Below are positions 25,592 through 35,770 of a stretch of 64,000 bases of DNA, piece by piece. Numbering within the stretch: position 1 is the stretch's first letter; each line of letters starts with the position of its first letter. The notes beneath the pieces were generated by a model that worked only from the letters and a program-made list of their open reading frames with translations, did no database searches and had not been told where the DNA came from. The translations under genes and the position numbers were made by a program. This DNA comes from a bacterium (GTDB taxonomy: Bacteria > Armatimonadota > UBA5829), in contig JAJFUS010000005.1 of the NCBI GenBank assembly GCA_021372295.1, forward strand, positions 62,001 through 126,000, in the 5' to 3' direction.

Positions 25592-27136
25592 CTACTTCAT
25601 TTTTACATCCAGCGCCTGCAGAGCGTCCAGTATATCCTTGGGCGGGTTCAGCACGCGGATTTTAGCTATCACTTCGGCCGCGTCGGTTTTCTTGCCCTGA
25701 TCCACCAGAAACGTCGCCAAAGTCATCAAAGCGCGTGGATTTTGTGGCTGTTTTTCGGCAAGCGTGCGATAAGCCTTTTCGGCTTTCTCTTTATCGCCGG
25801 CTTCCTCGTATGTTGAGCCGAGAGCATACCACGCCTCAGGCCATTCTCCGGCCATCTTGAGCGCTTTACCAATCGAGATCACCGCTTCTTCATACTTTTT
25901 CTGCCGCTTCTCGACTCGTGCCAGCAAAAGATAAGCCGAGGGGCTGTCAGAAGCCATTAAAGTTGCTTTTTGAGCATAAATGAAAGCTTTATCGAAGTTC
26001 TTTTCGTCGGCTAAGTAAAAATCGGCGAGCGCAGCCATTGGACGCACATCGCCCGGTGCTTCTTCAATAGCCTTCAGAAACTCCTTTTCTGCTTCATCCG
26101 GCTTTTTCTGGCCGATAAGAGCCATTGCGCGACTGGCGTGAAGGGTCGGAAGCATCGGGTCGATCCTGGCGGCTTCATCATACTGCGTAATCGCTTCATC
26201 GAACCTGCCAACTCCGGCAAGCGCGATCCCAAGCACGAGGTAAGGCTGCGCATCGGACGGACGCATTTTCACCAGAGCCTGCGCGCTTTCCAGCGCAAGG
26301 TCAGGCCGCGCCGCGCCGATCATCGAGTATATTCTGGCCTGAAGCTGGAATATGGCGTCGGCATTGTCGTCACGCCTGATCGTCGCTGTCGGCGGAGAAT
26401 ACAGAGACTCTGAGCGCATGCCATGGTCGCCGAGCCATCGCGCGATTGCCGTGGAAATAGAACACCTTCCAAACACCTGATCGCTGCTGCCGCCGGTTAT
26501 GACCAGCCGGTTTAGATACATACCCACCATAAGCGGCCCGCGCGCGATTATCGAGCCGTTGGGAACAGACTTATCCGGATTGACATCTATCAGGAACATC
26601 CAGTGATATTTGTCGATCTCAGTGACGAAGACCTGGCTTGCATTCCACTCTCCGACCGCCAGCTTGTACGATTCGCCAGACTTCTCGCGGGTTATGCCGT
26701 AGATTTCAGTAGGCCAGCGGTTACCTATCGGATCTCCACTCATCAGTTCGCCAAGAGTCCCGTACGCCGCTTTGGAAAAATCGCTGCCCTGCGCAAACGT
26801 CACGGAAGGAAGTCCCGTAACCGGCAATTTCAAAAGCGCGATGTTGAGATCCTTGTCCTGCGCCTTGAGCTCGCATTGATACGCCGCGCCGGTATATGGG
26901 CTGATAAACAGCGGATAGCGGATCAGGCGCGTCGCCTGTGGCCCCACTTTCTCGCTGACGGCATCGATTGTCGTCACCACCCAACTGCCGTCACCCACAA
27001 CGAAGCACGTGCTCATCCAGTTGGACTGGTCGCCAAAAACCCGTATTACCCCGGTACAATCGGCCAACCCGCCGGCCCACGCGCCCGTTATCGATATCAA
27101 AGCAACAATTGCAAAGAGAAAAAGTACTTTTTTCAT
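25592..27136 (-). CDS. secreted trypsin-fold pseudoprotease with TPR repeats
   Basis: A 514-residue exported protein with signal peptide MKKVLFLFAIVALISITGAW. Residues 25-230 follow the HtrA/trypsin layout: TGVIRVFGDQSNWMSTCFVV, GSWVVTTIDAVSE where the catalytic TxxH would be, DKDLNIALLKL with the Asp, and PNGSIIARG where GNSGGP is expected. The His is absent and the Ser loop is altered, so it is probably inactive. Residues 260-500 hold about six TPR units (ALVKMRPSDAQPYLVLGIAL and similar), suited to protein binding. The -10 box nearly touches the ATG and there is no Shine-Dalgarno. Confidence 0.75.
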   Translation of the reverse strand: MKKVLFLFAIVALISITGAWAGGLADCTGVIRVFGDQSNWMSTCFVVGDGSWVVTTIDAVSEKVGPQATRLIRYPLFISPYTGAAYQCELKAQDKDLNIALLKLPVTGLPSVTFAQGSDFSKAAYGTLGELMSGDPIGNRWPTEIYGITREKSGESYKLAVGEWNASQVFVTEIDKYHWMFLIDVNPDKSVPNGSIIARGPLMVGMYLNRLVITGGSSDQVFGRCSISTAIARWLGDHGMRSESLYSPPTATIRRDDNADAIFQLQARIYSMIGAARPDLALESAQALVKMRPSDAQPYLVLGIALAGVGRFDEAITQYDEAARIDPMLPTLHASRAMALIGQKKPDEAEKEFLKAIEEAPGDVRPMAALADFYLADEKNFDKAFIYAQKATLMASDSPSAYLLLARVEKRQKKYEEAVISIGKALKMAGEWPEAWYALGSTYEEAGDKEKAEKAYRTLAEKQPQNPRALMTLATFLVDQGKKTDAAEVIAKIRVLNPPKDILDALQALDVKMK

Positions 27137-27143
27137 GCCTATA

Positions 27144-27172
27144 CTCTACCACCAAAACGCCTTTGGCGCAAA
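27144..27172 (-). promoter_or_regulatory. candidate promoter giving a leaderless mRNA
   Basis: On the minus strand: TTGCGC, 17 bp, TAGAGT. The predicted start lies at or within a base or two of the ATG at 27136. Confidence 0.35.
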
Positions 27173-27180
27173 AGAGCAAG

Positions 27181-27424
27181 AGTTCAGCTTTATGAGATTT
27201 TCTTGGGGCTCCGCCCCAATCCCAGCCAGTGGCTTTGCCTCTGGACTCCACAAGGAAACCAGGTTTCCTTGATCTTCTGACCCGAACTTAATTATCCCCC
27301 TTAAGGGGGATAATTAAGTTCGCTACGGGGGTTCAGGGGTCCGGCTCCTGGCGAGGTTAAGGGGCAGAGCCACTTATGGGAGTCTGAGGGTAAAACCCTC
27401 AGATAATTCTCGCAGAACCGAACT
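27181..27424 (+). repeat. multi-hairpin repeat, copy 4 (full length)
   Basis: A 244-bp copy with both terminal inverted repeats: the left begins AGTTCAGCTTTATGAGATTT, and the right, read on the minus strand, begins AGTTCGGTTCTGCGAGAATT. The central palindrome at 27283-27322 is perfect over 40 bases. This is the only copy between two divergent genes, away from any gene 3' end. Confidence 0.92.
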
Positions 27425-27437
27425 CATCCGCAAAAGG

Positions 27438-27466
27438 TTGCCTGTTCGCGATTGATGCAATACAAT
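27438..27466 (+). promoter_or_regulatory. sigma-70 promoter for serS
   Basis: TTGCCT (27438-27443), 17 bp, TACAAT (27461-27466). Leader about 28 bases, starting just after repeat copy 4. No T-box is possible in this space. Confidence 0.5.
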
Positions 27467-27492
27467 ATAAGGGACACACTATTGGAAAGTGA

Positions 27493-28776
<1,284 letters not shown>

Positions 28777-28792
28777 TATTTAGTATTTATTA

Positions 28793-28865
28793 TTTTATAT
28801 TTGCTGTACCGCGTTAGGCAGTGCTTGGAGCGCAGGGACGGTATTGCTCCAAAGCAAATATAAAA
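28793..28865. repeat. nested inverted repeat between serS and the desulfurase gene
   Basis: TTTTATATTTGCT (28793-28805) is the exact complement of 28853-28865. Inside it TTGGAGC (28825-28831) pairs with 28846-28852, so the two right arms are contiguous. AT-rich flanks extend the outer arms imperfectly over the serS stop codon. It differs from the multi-hairpin family. It could be a terminator relic or a small non-autonomous element. Confidence 0.5.
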
Positions 28866-28898
28866 TCTAAAATGTTAAATCCAAACATGAGGCAATCC

Positions 28899-30083
28899 AT
28901 GAGTGAAATAATATATCTCGACCACGCCGCGACAACCCCGGTCGACCCGGAAGTGCTGGACGCTATGCTGCCGTATCTGAGGGACAAGTTCGGCAGCGCA
29001 TCCACTTTGTATTCTCTCGGCCGGGAAGCCCGCGAGGCCGTCGAGACTGCCCGCGAGCAGGTCGCCGAACTTATTAACGCACAGCCCGAGGAAGTCTACT
29101 TCACCGGCGGAGGCAGCGAGTGCGACAACTGGGCGATTTTTGGTGTGGCGGCTGCAAAAGCCGGTAAGGGCAAGCATATTATCACCAGCGCAATCGAGCA
29201 TCACGCCGTGCTGGAGCCGTTCCATGCTCTGGAAAAGCAGGGATACTCGGCTACAATACTGGGTGTAGACGAAAACGGGTTCGTGAGTGTCGATGAACTC
29301 GCCTCAACGATCAACGATCAGACGATCCTCGTTTCGATCATGCACGCCAATAACGAGATCGGCACTATAGAACCCGTCGAAGAGATAGGCCGGATCTGCC
29401 GGGAAAAAGGCATTCATTTCCACACCGACACCGTACAGACCATCGGTCATATTCCTGTGGACGTGCAAGCGATAGGCTGCGACTCCCTGGCTATTTCCGC
29501 GCACAAGCTCTATGGCCCGAAAGGCGTTGGCGCTATGTATATACGCAAGGGCGCGAAAGTCGAGAGGCTGATTCGCGGCGGAAGTCAAGAGAACAACCGC
29601 CGCGCAGGAACGCATAACGTGCCGGGCATAGTCGGCCTAGGCAAAGCGTGCGAACTTGCAAAGAAGCGAATGGCCGATGAAGCCGAATACACGACCAATC
29701 TCCGCGACGCTCTCATCGAAGGAATCGAGTCGAATATCAAGGATGTGAAGCTCAATGGCGACCGCATAAAGCGCATTCCGAACAACGTAAACTTCTCATT
29801 CACTGGAATCGAAGGCGAGTCGATGATCCTGCTTATGGACATGAACGGGATTTGCGTATCGTCGGGTTCGGCATGTACGTCGGGTTCGCTTGATCCGTCA
29901 CACGTGTTGATAGCTCTCGGTCTCAAGCACGAGCAGGCGCACGGATCTCTCCGCCTAACCTTGGGCAAAGACAACACTATGGAGCAAATCGACAAAGTGC
30001 TGGACGTTTTGCCGGAGATTGTCGACCGCCTGCGACGGATGTCGCCTATATACGCGGTCGGCGAGCAGTGCGAAAGAGAATAA
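28899..30083 (+). CDS. cysteine desulfurase (NifS/IscS family)
   Basis: PLP enzyme, 394 residues, that takes sulfur from cysteine for Fe-S clusters, tRNA thiolation and cofactors. IYLDHAATTPVDPEVLDAM at the start, the SAIEHHAVLEP histidine, the FHTDTVQTIGH pocket and SAHKLYGPKGVGA with the PLP lysine are all clear. The active-site loop SSGSACTSGSLDPSHVLIAL has the short spacing seen in group I (NifS/IscS), not SufS. The ATG at 28899 has GAGG 6 bases upstream; in-frame codons back to 28821 cross a palindrome. No IscU or regulator is adjacent, so NifS and IscS cannot be told apart. Confidence 0.95.
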   Translation: MSEIIYLDHAATTPVDPEVLDAMLPYLRDKFGSASTLYSLGREAREAVETAREQVAELINAQPEEVYFTGGGSECDNWAIFGVAAAKAGKGKHIITSAIEHHAVLEPFHALEKQGYSATILGVDENGFVSVDELASTINDQTILVSIMHANNEIGTIEPVEEIGRICREKGIHFHTDTVQTIGHIPVDVQAIGCDSLAISAHKLYGPKGVGAMYIRKGAKVERLIRGGSQENNRRAGTHNVPGIVGLGKACELAKKRMADEAEYTTNLRDALIEGIESNIKDVKLNGDRIKRIPNNVNFSFTGIEGESMILLMDMNGICVSSGSACTSGSLDPSHVLIALGLKHEQAHGSLRLTLGKDNTMEQIDKVLDVLPEIVDRLRRMSPIYAVGEQCERE

Positions 30084-30096
30084 TCCGCCGGATAGG

Positions 30097-30344
30097 AGTT
30101 CAGTTCTGCGAGAATCATCTGAGGGTTTCACCCTCAGACTCCCATAAGGGGCTCCGCACCCCTGAACCCGCGCTGGGGCCGCGGGCCCCAGACCCCCATC
30201 CCTGAATTGGTTACCCCCGTTTTACGGGGGTAACCAATTCAGGGTCAGAAGGTCCAGGAAACCGGGTTTCCTTGCAGAGTCAAGAGACAGAGTCTCTGAC
30301 GGGGTTTGGGGCAGGGCCCCAAGAAAATCCCGCAAGACTGAACT
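30097..30344 (-). repeat. multi-hairpin repeat, copy 5 (full length, type copy)
   Basis: A 248-bp copy with both ends intact: the left begins AGTTCAGTTCTGCGAGAATC, and the right, read in reverse, begins AGTTCAGTCTTGCGGGATTT. In between, in order: CTGAGGGTTTCACCCTCAG; a GGGG/CCCC hairpin; CTGGGGCCGCGGGCCCCAG; the central palindrome (30200-30244); a GGAAACCGGGTTTCC hairpin; AGAGACAGAGTCTCT; and TTGGGGCAGGGCCCCAA. It fills the gap between two convergent genes. No clear target-site duplication is visible. Confidence 0.93.
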
Positions 30345-30350
30345 GTTATC

Positions 30351-30932
30351 TTACCATTCAACGCCCGCTCTATAGGCATGCGCGTGCTGTGTCTGAGCCA
30401 GCTTGTCAACAAGATGCTTGTCGAACTCCGGCAAGTCGCCCGGGTGGCGGCTGGAGAGGAAATTCTCGTCTTCAACGACGGCTTCATCGACCCATCTGGC
30501 TCCCGCGTTTATGAGGTCGTCCTTGATGGTGTGATATGAAGTCATTCTTCGTCCCGACACCAGACCCGCAGAGATCAGCGTCCATGGCCCGTGACATATC
30601 ACTGCGATGAGTTTGTTCTGCTCGTTAATGTGACGAAGGAAGTTCTGAACTGACTCGTTTTCCCTCAGCTTATCGGCATTCGCCACACCGCCGGGAAGCA
30701 ATACTGCGTCATAGTCCTCGGGGTTCGCCTGGTCTATAGGCACGTCTATCTCGAACTGATCGCCCGGGCGATTGTGGTGCATGCCTCGAACAAGCCGCTG
30801 AGAGGGTGAAACTATATGTACTACGGCCCCTTCGGATACAAGCGCGTCGCGGGGGCTGGTAAACTCGACCTGTTCAAAACCGTCGGTCATTATTGCAGCC
30901 ACACGGATGTTCTCAAGTTTGTTTCCATACAT
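30351..30932 (-). CDS. DJ-1/PfpI-family protein (YhbO/PH1704-like)
   Basis: A 193-residue glutamine-amidotransferase-fold protein. The nucleophile elbow is VICHGPW (Cys near 113) with the adjacent His, and FEQVEFTSPRDAL supplies the acidic residue. Members act as deglycases, chaperones or proteases; assignments are disputed. I chose ATG 30932, 8 bases after GGAGG. An ATG at 30956 directly abuts a TATAAT (30957-30962 on the minus strand), so it would lie outside the transcript. Its stop codon is 7 bases from repeat copy 5. Confidence 0.9.
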   Translation of the reverse strand: MYGNKLENIRVAAIMTDGFEQVEFTSPRDALVSEGAVVHIVSPSQRLVRGMHHNRPGDQFEIDVPIDQANPEDYDAVLLPGGVANADKLRENESVQNFLRHINEQNKLIAVICHGPWTLISAGLVSGRRMTSYHTIKDDLINAGARWVDEAVVEDENFLSSRHPGDLPEFDKHLVDKLAQTQHAHAYRAGVEW

Positions 30933-30956
30933 ATCCTGGTCCTCCACATCAGCCAT

Positions 30957-31316
30957 ATTATAACCGGCGCTTTCTTGTGAGAGCTACCCGCCAACAACCT
31001 TCGATAAACACACCCCGTAGACAGAAACAAAGTCAATTGATTCCTTTTGTCGGACCATTATCTGTAAATTCGATAGTTAATAGTCAATTTCGAGCAGGAT
31101 ATTGTGTTATGCGCGAGGAAGTATAGCTAAGTTGTAGCAGGCAAGCAGCACGCTGTGTGAAATGCATGGATAGTAGGTGTCTCCAATAGCATTTCGTTTC
31201 AACTGCCGTGCAATACTGACATAAGTCTGCCTGGAAAGTCGTCGGTCTCACGCGTATGGCGTCTGGCTCCGCGTACCTGATGGGACGTTGTTCACAAACC
31301 TGGAGCAAGAGCGTAT
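30957..31316. other. intergenic space between divergent genes
   Basis: About 360 bp separating the DJ-1 gene and the heparinase-like gene. A TATAAT at 30957-30962 (minus strand) is the likely -10 box of the DJ-1 gene, without a good -35 partner. I see no gene, structured RNA or repeat in the rest. Confidence 0.4.
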
Positions 31317-33605
31317 ATGGTTGAATGGAATCTGGACACCGTAAGCATCTCAGAGAGCAGCATCAGCGTGGCACAAATTGGGCGCGTAATCAATACCTAC
31401 CCGAGACCATGCGTGCTGATTAACGAGCGTGAACTCAGCGTGCTGCGGCGAGGACTGACTAAGGACGGTTGGAAGAGAACCCTCTATTTGCAACCGGCAG
31501 GTCTTCGCCACAAAATTTATGCAGGCGCAGGCATGCTTTCAACAGCAAACCAATGGCTGGAGAGAGAAATCGACATCCCCAAAGCTGAAGATGACACTCC
31601 TTGCGATATGCGTCACAAACAGCTCGCCGGAGCCGCGCTGGCGCTGGCATTAGTCTACAACATCGAGAAAGAAAAAACCTATTCCGATAAGGCGGCTGAT
31701 ATCCTGCGCGAATATGCCCACGCCTATCCCGACTTCCAACCAGACGCCGGCGAGAGCGTGGGAGGAATGATCCGCAGTTCGGGCGATGAGGCTGCTTGCG
31801 CAATAGCACTGGCGCAGGCTTATGACCTGATCTATTACTCCAGAAGCCTGAGCGAAAAAGAAAAAGAGCACATTGAAACGCAGCTCTTCGCACGTATAGC
31901 CGAGAGCTTTCGAGACTTAGGCTGCGAAGGCGCGTCCGGCGCGCAGCATATCTCGGCAATCGGCGTCATTGGAATGGCCGTCAAAGACGCGAACATGGCC
32001 GCTTACGCGTTGGCGCATTATTCCGCGTGGACACACAAGAACCTTTTTGACGGCGGCCTATACCCGAAGTCTACACACACAACGCATTTTGCCGTGTTGT
32101 CTTCATTCCTGCATCTTGCCGAAGCATTTTTCCGAGGCGGGATCGATATATTCTCGCTGAGATCAAAGGACACCGCATCGCTAAAGGCAATGTTTAGCGC
32201 CCCCTTGGGCCTGATGTATCCCTCTTTCCGTCTTCCCGCGAAAGGCTGCGGGGACTACGATGCGTTCGTCCCGCTCGACCTATATGAGGTTGCCTACAGG
32301 CGGTGGGGCGACTCCGACTTTGCCTGGGCTTTGAGAACAGGCTACAAACTCGCCACACAAGACCCCATACGGTTTTCCAGATCAGGATTTTATGCGATGC
32401 TATTTGGTCGCGATCTTCCGGGACGCTCAGCCGCACCCATACTCAGGAGCCGATACTACCCCGCGCTCGGGATATGTTCTCTCAGGAATGAAAAAGATCT
32501 GATGGCAACAGTCAACTGCGCATCCGGCGAGGCAGATGGCCACATGGACAACCTCGGTTTCACACTCTTTACCGACAATCAGGTCGCGGTTCCCGATTAC
32601 GGCTCGCCTGAATGTGTGTCGGAGGCTTCCGAGTGGTTTGGCGGCAGTCTCGCTCACAACACAGTGGTGGTGGATGGAAAGTCGCAGTTGCTCTCGGGTC
32701 AAAATGATCCGCCGACTCTGTGTACTGGAACATTCCTGCAGGGAGTCCAAGTCCGGTCGAATGATCATTACCCAGGAGTCAGCCACACTCGAAGAATTGT
32801 GATGCTCGATGGCGTATGTATTGTCCACGATGTGCTGAAAAGCAACGATAAACATGACTACGACTGGATCATGCGCTGCGAAGGCATCCCCAATTTGCGA
32901 AGTCATCACGAAACATGCACTGTCGAACAATCTTCTACACCGATGCTGGAATGGGAAAATGCTTACAAAATGGGTAAATCATTCAGGATCGATTGGGAAC
33001 TTGCGTCAAGCGAACTGGCACTGACGATGTGGCATATTGATGGCGAAGGAGAGTTCGCCATCGGAAACTGCGCAGCCGAAACTGCCAGCCGGAGAGTTAA
33101 GATCCTGCGATGCCGCCGGCATGGAAATGAGGCTGGCTTCCTGGCTGTGCTGGTTCCCTCGCATGTATGCGAAGATGTCCTCCTGAAAAAAGACGGTAAC
33201 GTGATCACTTTGACGACCAGGAATAGTGTCGATTATCTGTATGTTCGCGGCTGCGGTATCGGAGAAGAGTCCATAATGGAAACCGACGGGGAGTTCGCGG
33301 CGGTGCGCATGGCGGGAAACGCTATCAAATCGGCAGTGCTCAGTCACGGGTCGTGGTTGAAATGGAACGGCGCACCCGTGCTCGAATGCCCGTCCGAAAC
33401 AGGTTGTCTGGAGGTCTCGTTCGAGGACCGCGGGCCCCAAATCAAGTATCGCGGCGGCACGACGGGTATCGTGAAGGTGAAAACAAACGCCCGCGCTCTG
33501 CGCGTGAACGGCTATCGCGCTCCGACATCCAACTCGGATGGGTACGCCACACTGCGTGTCGCGGAACACATGATCGAAACCGACCAGCCGCCTGAAAGGA
33601 ACTGA
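31317..33605 (+). CDS. heparinase II/III-family protein
   Basis: A 762-residue polysaccharide-lyase-like protein. Residues 90-390 form a helical toroid (AGAALALALVYNIEKEKTYS, AAGAL-type helices). Residues 395-640 form the heparinase II/III beta-sandwich, with SLAHNTVVVDGKSQLLSGQ near 435-455, the most typical stretch. The PL8/12/15/17/21 lyases use Tyr/His/Asn near the helix-sandwich junction, and candidates are present, but I cannot fix the family or substrate (uronic-acid polymers are likely). No signal peptide is visible, which is odd for a lyase. GGAG precedes the ATG by 11 bases. Confidence 0.75.
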   Translation: MVEWNLDTVSISESSISVAQIGRVINTYPRPCVLINERELSVLRRGLTKDGWKRTLYLQPAGLRHKIYAGAGMLSTANQWLEREIDIPKAEDDTPCDMRHKQLAGAALALALVYNIEKEKTYSDKAADILREYAHAYPDFQPDAGESVGGMIRSSGDEAACAIALAQAYDLIYYSRSLSEKEKEHIETQLFARIAESFRDLGCEGASGAQHISAIGVIGMAVKDANMAAYALAHYSAWTHKNLFDGGLYPKSTHTTHFAVLSSFLHLAEAFFRGGIDIFSLRSKDTASLKAMFSAPLGLMYPSFRLPAKGCGDYDAFVPLDLYEVAYRRWGDSDFAWALRTGYKLATQDPIRFSRSGFYAMLFGRDLPGRSAAPILRSRYYPALGICSLRNEKDLMATVNCASGEADGHMDNLGFTLFTDNQVAVPDYGSPECVSEASEWFGGSLAHNTVVVDGKSQLLSGQNDPPTLCTGTFLQGVQVRSNDHYPGVSHTRRIVMLDGVCIVHDVLKSNDKHDYDWIMRCEGIPNLRSHHETCTVEQSSTPMLEWENAYKMGKSFRIDWELASSELALTMWHIDGEGEFAIGNCAAETASRRVKILRCRRHGNEAGFLAVLVPSHVCEDVLLKKDGNVITLTTRNSVDYLYVRGCGIGEESIMETDGEFAAVRMAGNAIKSAVLSHGSWLKWNGAPVLECPSETGCLEVSFEDRGPQIKYRGGTTGIVKVKTNARALRVNGYRAPTSNSDGYATLRVAEHMIETDQPPERN

Positions 33606-33702
33606 CAGTCCTGCGAGGTTATTGAAAAACACGTATTCTCGCGAGGCTGCGCGGCATCCCTTATGCAGGCATAATTATTAAACCTGCAGCTGAGGTGATG
33701 CC

Positions 33703-34569
33703 ATGATTAGGACTTTATCTATCGTAGTTCTGTTGGGTCTGGTCCTTTGTGACGAGTCGTCGGCATCGAGCATCGCGTACGCAAAGGTAAAGATGGGCAG
33801 GACTGTGGCGCATACCGTCACGGTCAACCTTGCCGACCCGCAAGTGAGAGTCACGGTTGCGCTCGCCAAAGGCGGGGCAGGATCATCTGAATCGTTCAAA
33901 TCGATCGTGCGACGCGTGCATCCGGCGGCCGCCATTACAGGCACATTCTTCGACACAAAAACACTTATTCCCACTGGTGACATTGCTTTGTTCGGCACGG
34001 TGGTTCATTCGGGCTGCATCGGCTCCGCGCTGTGCATAGATCACGAAAATAAAGCTTCTGTAGTGCCTATTCGCAAAGGTAGACAACAAAAGTGGGCAGG
34101 CTATGAAACCGTGCTGTGCGCAGGCCCGACTCTGGTCGCCAAAGGCAAGGTCGCTATCGCGCTCAAGCACGAAGGTTTTCGCAGATCGCTGTGCGCACCA
34201 GCGCGGCGCACGGCCGTCGGCATCACTAAAGCCGGGAAACTCCTTATCGTGGCGATTAACCGCGACGCATCGCTCTATCAGATTGCAAAGGTGATGGTCA
34301 AACTACACACTGTTGACGCAGTCTGCCTTGACGGCGGTTCTTCGACCGGATTTTATCATGATGGCAGATTTCTGGCAATGCCTTCCAGATCGCTGACGAA
34401 TTGCCTGTTGGTCTATGCAACCCCTGCTGATTATCGAATGGCAAAATCGGAGCTTGCTCCAGCCAGGTTGTTCGCCAGCGCCGAAACCCTGACCCTTGAG
34501 GAGCTATTCTCAAATATTCCTCTAGCTATCGGCAATGCCTTTGCGCCGCTTCCTGTGCGGGGAAGATGA
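33703..34569 (+). CDS. phosphodiester glycosidase (NAGPA-domain) family protein
   Basis: A 288-residue exported protein: signal peptide MIRTLSIVVLLGLVLCDESS, with GAGGTGATG before the ATG. The body matches the NAGPA/DUF2233 fold, which removes GlcNAc from phosphodiesters in polymers or exopolysaccharide. AAITGTFFDTKTLIPTGDIA near residue 87, RRTAVGITKAGKLLIVAI near 170 and AVCLDGGSSTGFYHDGRF near 205 are the three hallmark segments. A TGCAGG/CCTGCA inverted repeat lies 40 bases upstream. It follows the heparinase-like gene by 97 bp and may act on the same polymer. Confidence 0.8.
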   Translation: MIRTLSIVVLLGLVLCDESSASSIAYAKVKMGRTVAHTVTVNLADPQVRVTVALAKGGAGSSESFKSIVRRVHPAAAITGTFFDTKTLIPTGDIALFGTVVHSGCIGSALCIDHENKASVVPIRKGRQQKWAGYETVLCAGPTLVAKGKVAIALKHEGFRRSLCAPARRTAVGITKAGKLLIVAINRDASLYQIAKVMVKLHTVDAVCLDGGSSTGFYHDGRFLAMPSRSLTNCLLVYATPADYRMAKSELAPARLFASAETLTLEELFSNIPLAIGNAFAPLPVRGR

Positions 34570-34608
34570 ACAATCAAGCACAGGCATTTTTGCTCAGCCT
34601 GGCTGCAA

Positions 34609-34624
34609 TGGCATGATTCTTGCA
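34609..34624 (+). promoter_or_regulatory. sigma-54 promoter for the receiver-PilZ gene
   Basis: TGGCATG, 4 bp, TTGCA: one mismatch (T for C) to the TGGCACG-N4-TTGCA consensus, with GG and GC exactly 10 bases apart. Predicted start near 34636, about 120 bases before the ATG at 34759. Confidence 0.7.
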
Positions 34625-34758
34625 ATATAAACAGTGGATGGCTGTTCCGCATAGTTCACCCAGGCACATCATTTACATGACCGAAGAAGTTTGGGCTTGC
34701 AATACATTGGGTCGTAGATGATGTCGTTCGTATTGTTTTACTGCAGGAGGCCCACGAC

Positions 34759-35736
34759 ATGGTCACCAAGGGCAATGTCCTTGTTGTTGACGATGAGGTT
34801 AATCTGTGCCGCATTCTCGGGGCGAAGCTGGCGAAAAGCGGTTATAGTGTCGTGGCTGTGCATGATGGCTTGCAGGCAGTTGAGAAGGTTCGTGAGTCAC
34901 ACTTCGATATCGTTCTCCTGGATTTGATCCTGCCGAAGATGGACGGATTGACTGCCCTGGCCGAGATTCGCAGCACGCATAGTGCGTTGCCCGTAATAGT
35001 AATGACGGCATGTGAAAACGCTGAGGCGCTGGCTCAAGCCAGAACGTACGGCGTGCAGGCTTACGTCAACAAACCGTTCGATCTTGACAATCTGGTTTCG
35101 CTGGTCGCAGATACGTCAAAGGCTGAGTCGGCTTCGCGTGAAGCAAAGCTCCCAACCACCACAGTTCTGTTCGGCAAGGGTCAGATCGTCACTCTCGACT
35201 TTCATAACGGCAACCACTCAAAAGTATACACCGGCCAGGTTTGCAACAAAGATGATCGTACGCTTTCCGTACTTCTGTCTTGTCAGAACGCCGATATACC
35301 GGCGCGTAGCAACGTCAGGTGCTCTCTGTCGGCGTGCGACGCGCATTATACTTTCACTACACACGTGCTCAAAACGGTAAACGGTCCTGAGGCGGTAGTG
35401 GTCGTCGATAAGCCCGGAGTAATCTACCGGGCACAGCGTCGCGCTCATGCCAGGCGTCCCGTTCGCATCCCGATTCTTTATGCATCAGCGTCCGACGAGC
35501 ACTTTGAGCCTAAAAACGGCGAGATCCGTGATTTGAGTCTAGGCGGCCTATCTATAGCGGTACCGGAAGAGCTGCTGCCGGGAGATATGCTCAGTGTGGA
35601 GTTTCATAACACGACACACAGCGTGAAAGCCAAAGCGCAGGTGCTGCATTCAAGGAATAACGAAAGTTCTGAATATGTTCTGGGCTGCCGCTTCACCCAG
35701 GCAGACGAGTCTCTGCGCGAACTTCTGGATTGCTGA
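34759..35736 (+). CDS. response regulator with PilZ (c-di-GMP) output domain
   Basis: A 325-residue two-domain regulator. Residues 5-120 are a CheY-like receiver: Asp11/Asp12 acid pair, phospho-acceptor Asp55 in IVLLDLILPKMDG, Thr83 and Lys105. Residues 135-220 resemble the YcgR N-terminal (PilZN-type) barrel. Residues 225-325 are a PilZ domain with RRAHARR (227-233) and DLSLGG (258-263), the two motifs that bind c-di-GMP. It should combine a phosphorylation input with c-di-GMP sensing, probably to steer motility or surface structures. GGAGG precedes the ATG. A sigma-54-type promoter lies upstream, and no histidine kinase is adjacent. Confidence 0.9.
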   Translation: MVTKGNVLVVDDEVNLCRILGAKLAKSGYSVVAVHDGLQAVEKVRESHFDIVLLDLILPKMDGLTALAEIRSTHSALPVIVMTACENAEALAQARTYGVQAYVNKPFDLDNLVSLVADTSKAESASREAKLPTTTVLFGKGQIVTLDFHNGNHSKVYTGQVCNKDDRTLSVLLSCQNADIPARSNVRCSLSACDAHYTFTTHVLKTVNGPEAVVVVDKPGVIYRAQRRAHARRPVRIPILYASASDEHFEPKNGEIRDLSLGGLSIAVPEELLPGDMLSVEFHNTTHSVKAKAQVLHSRNNESSEYVLGCRFTQADESLRELLDC

Positions 35737-35770
35737 ACCCCTCAAGCAAACACCCTTTATCTAGGCGCCG

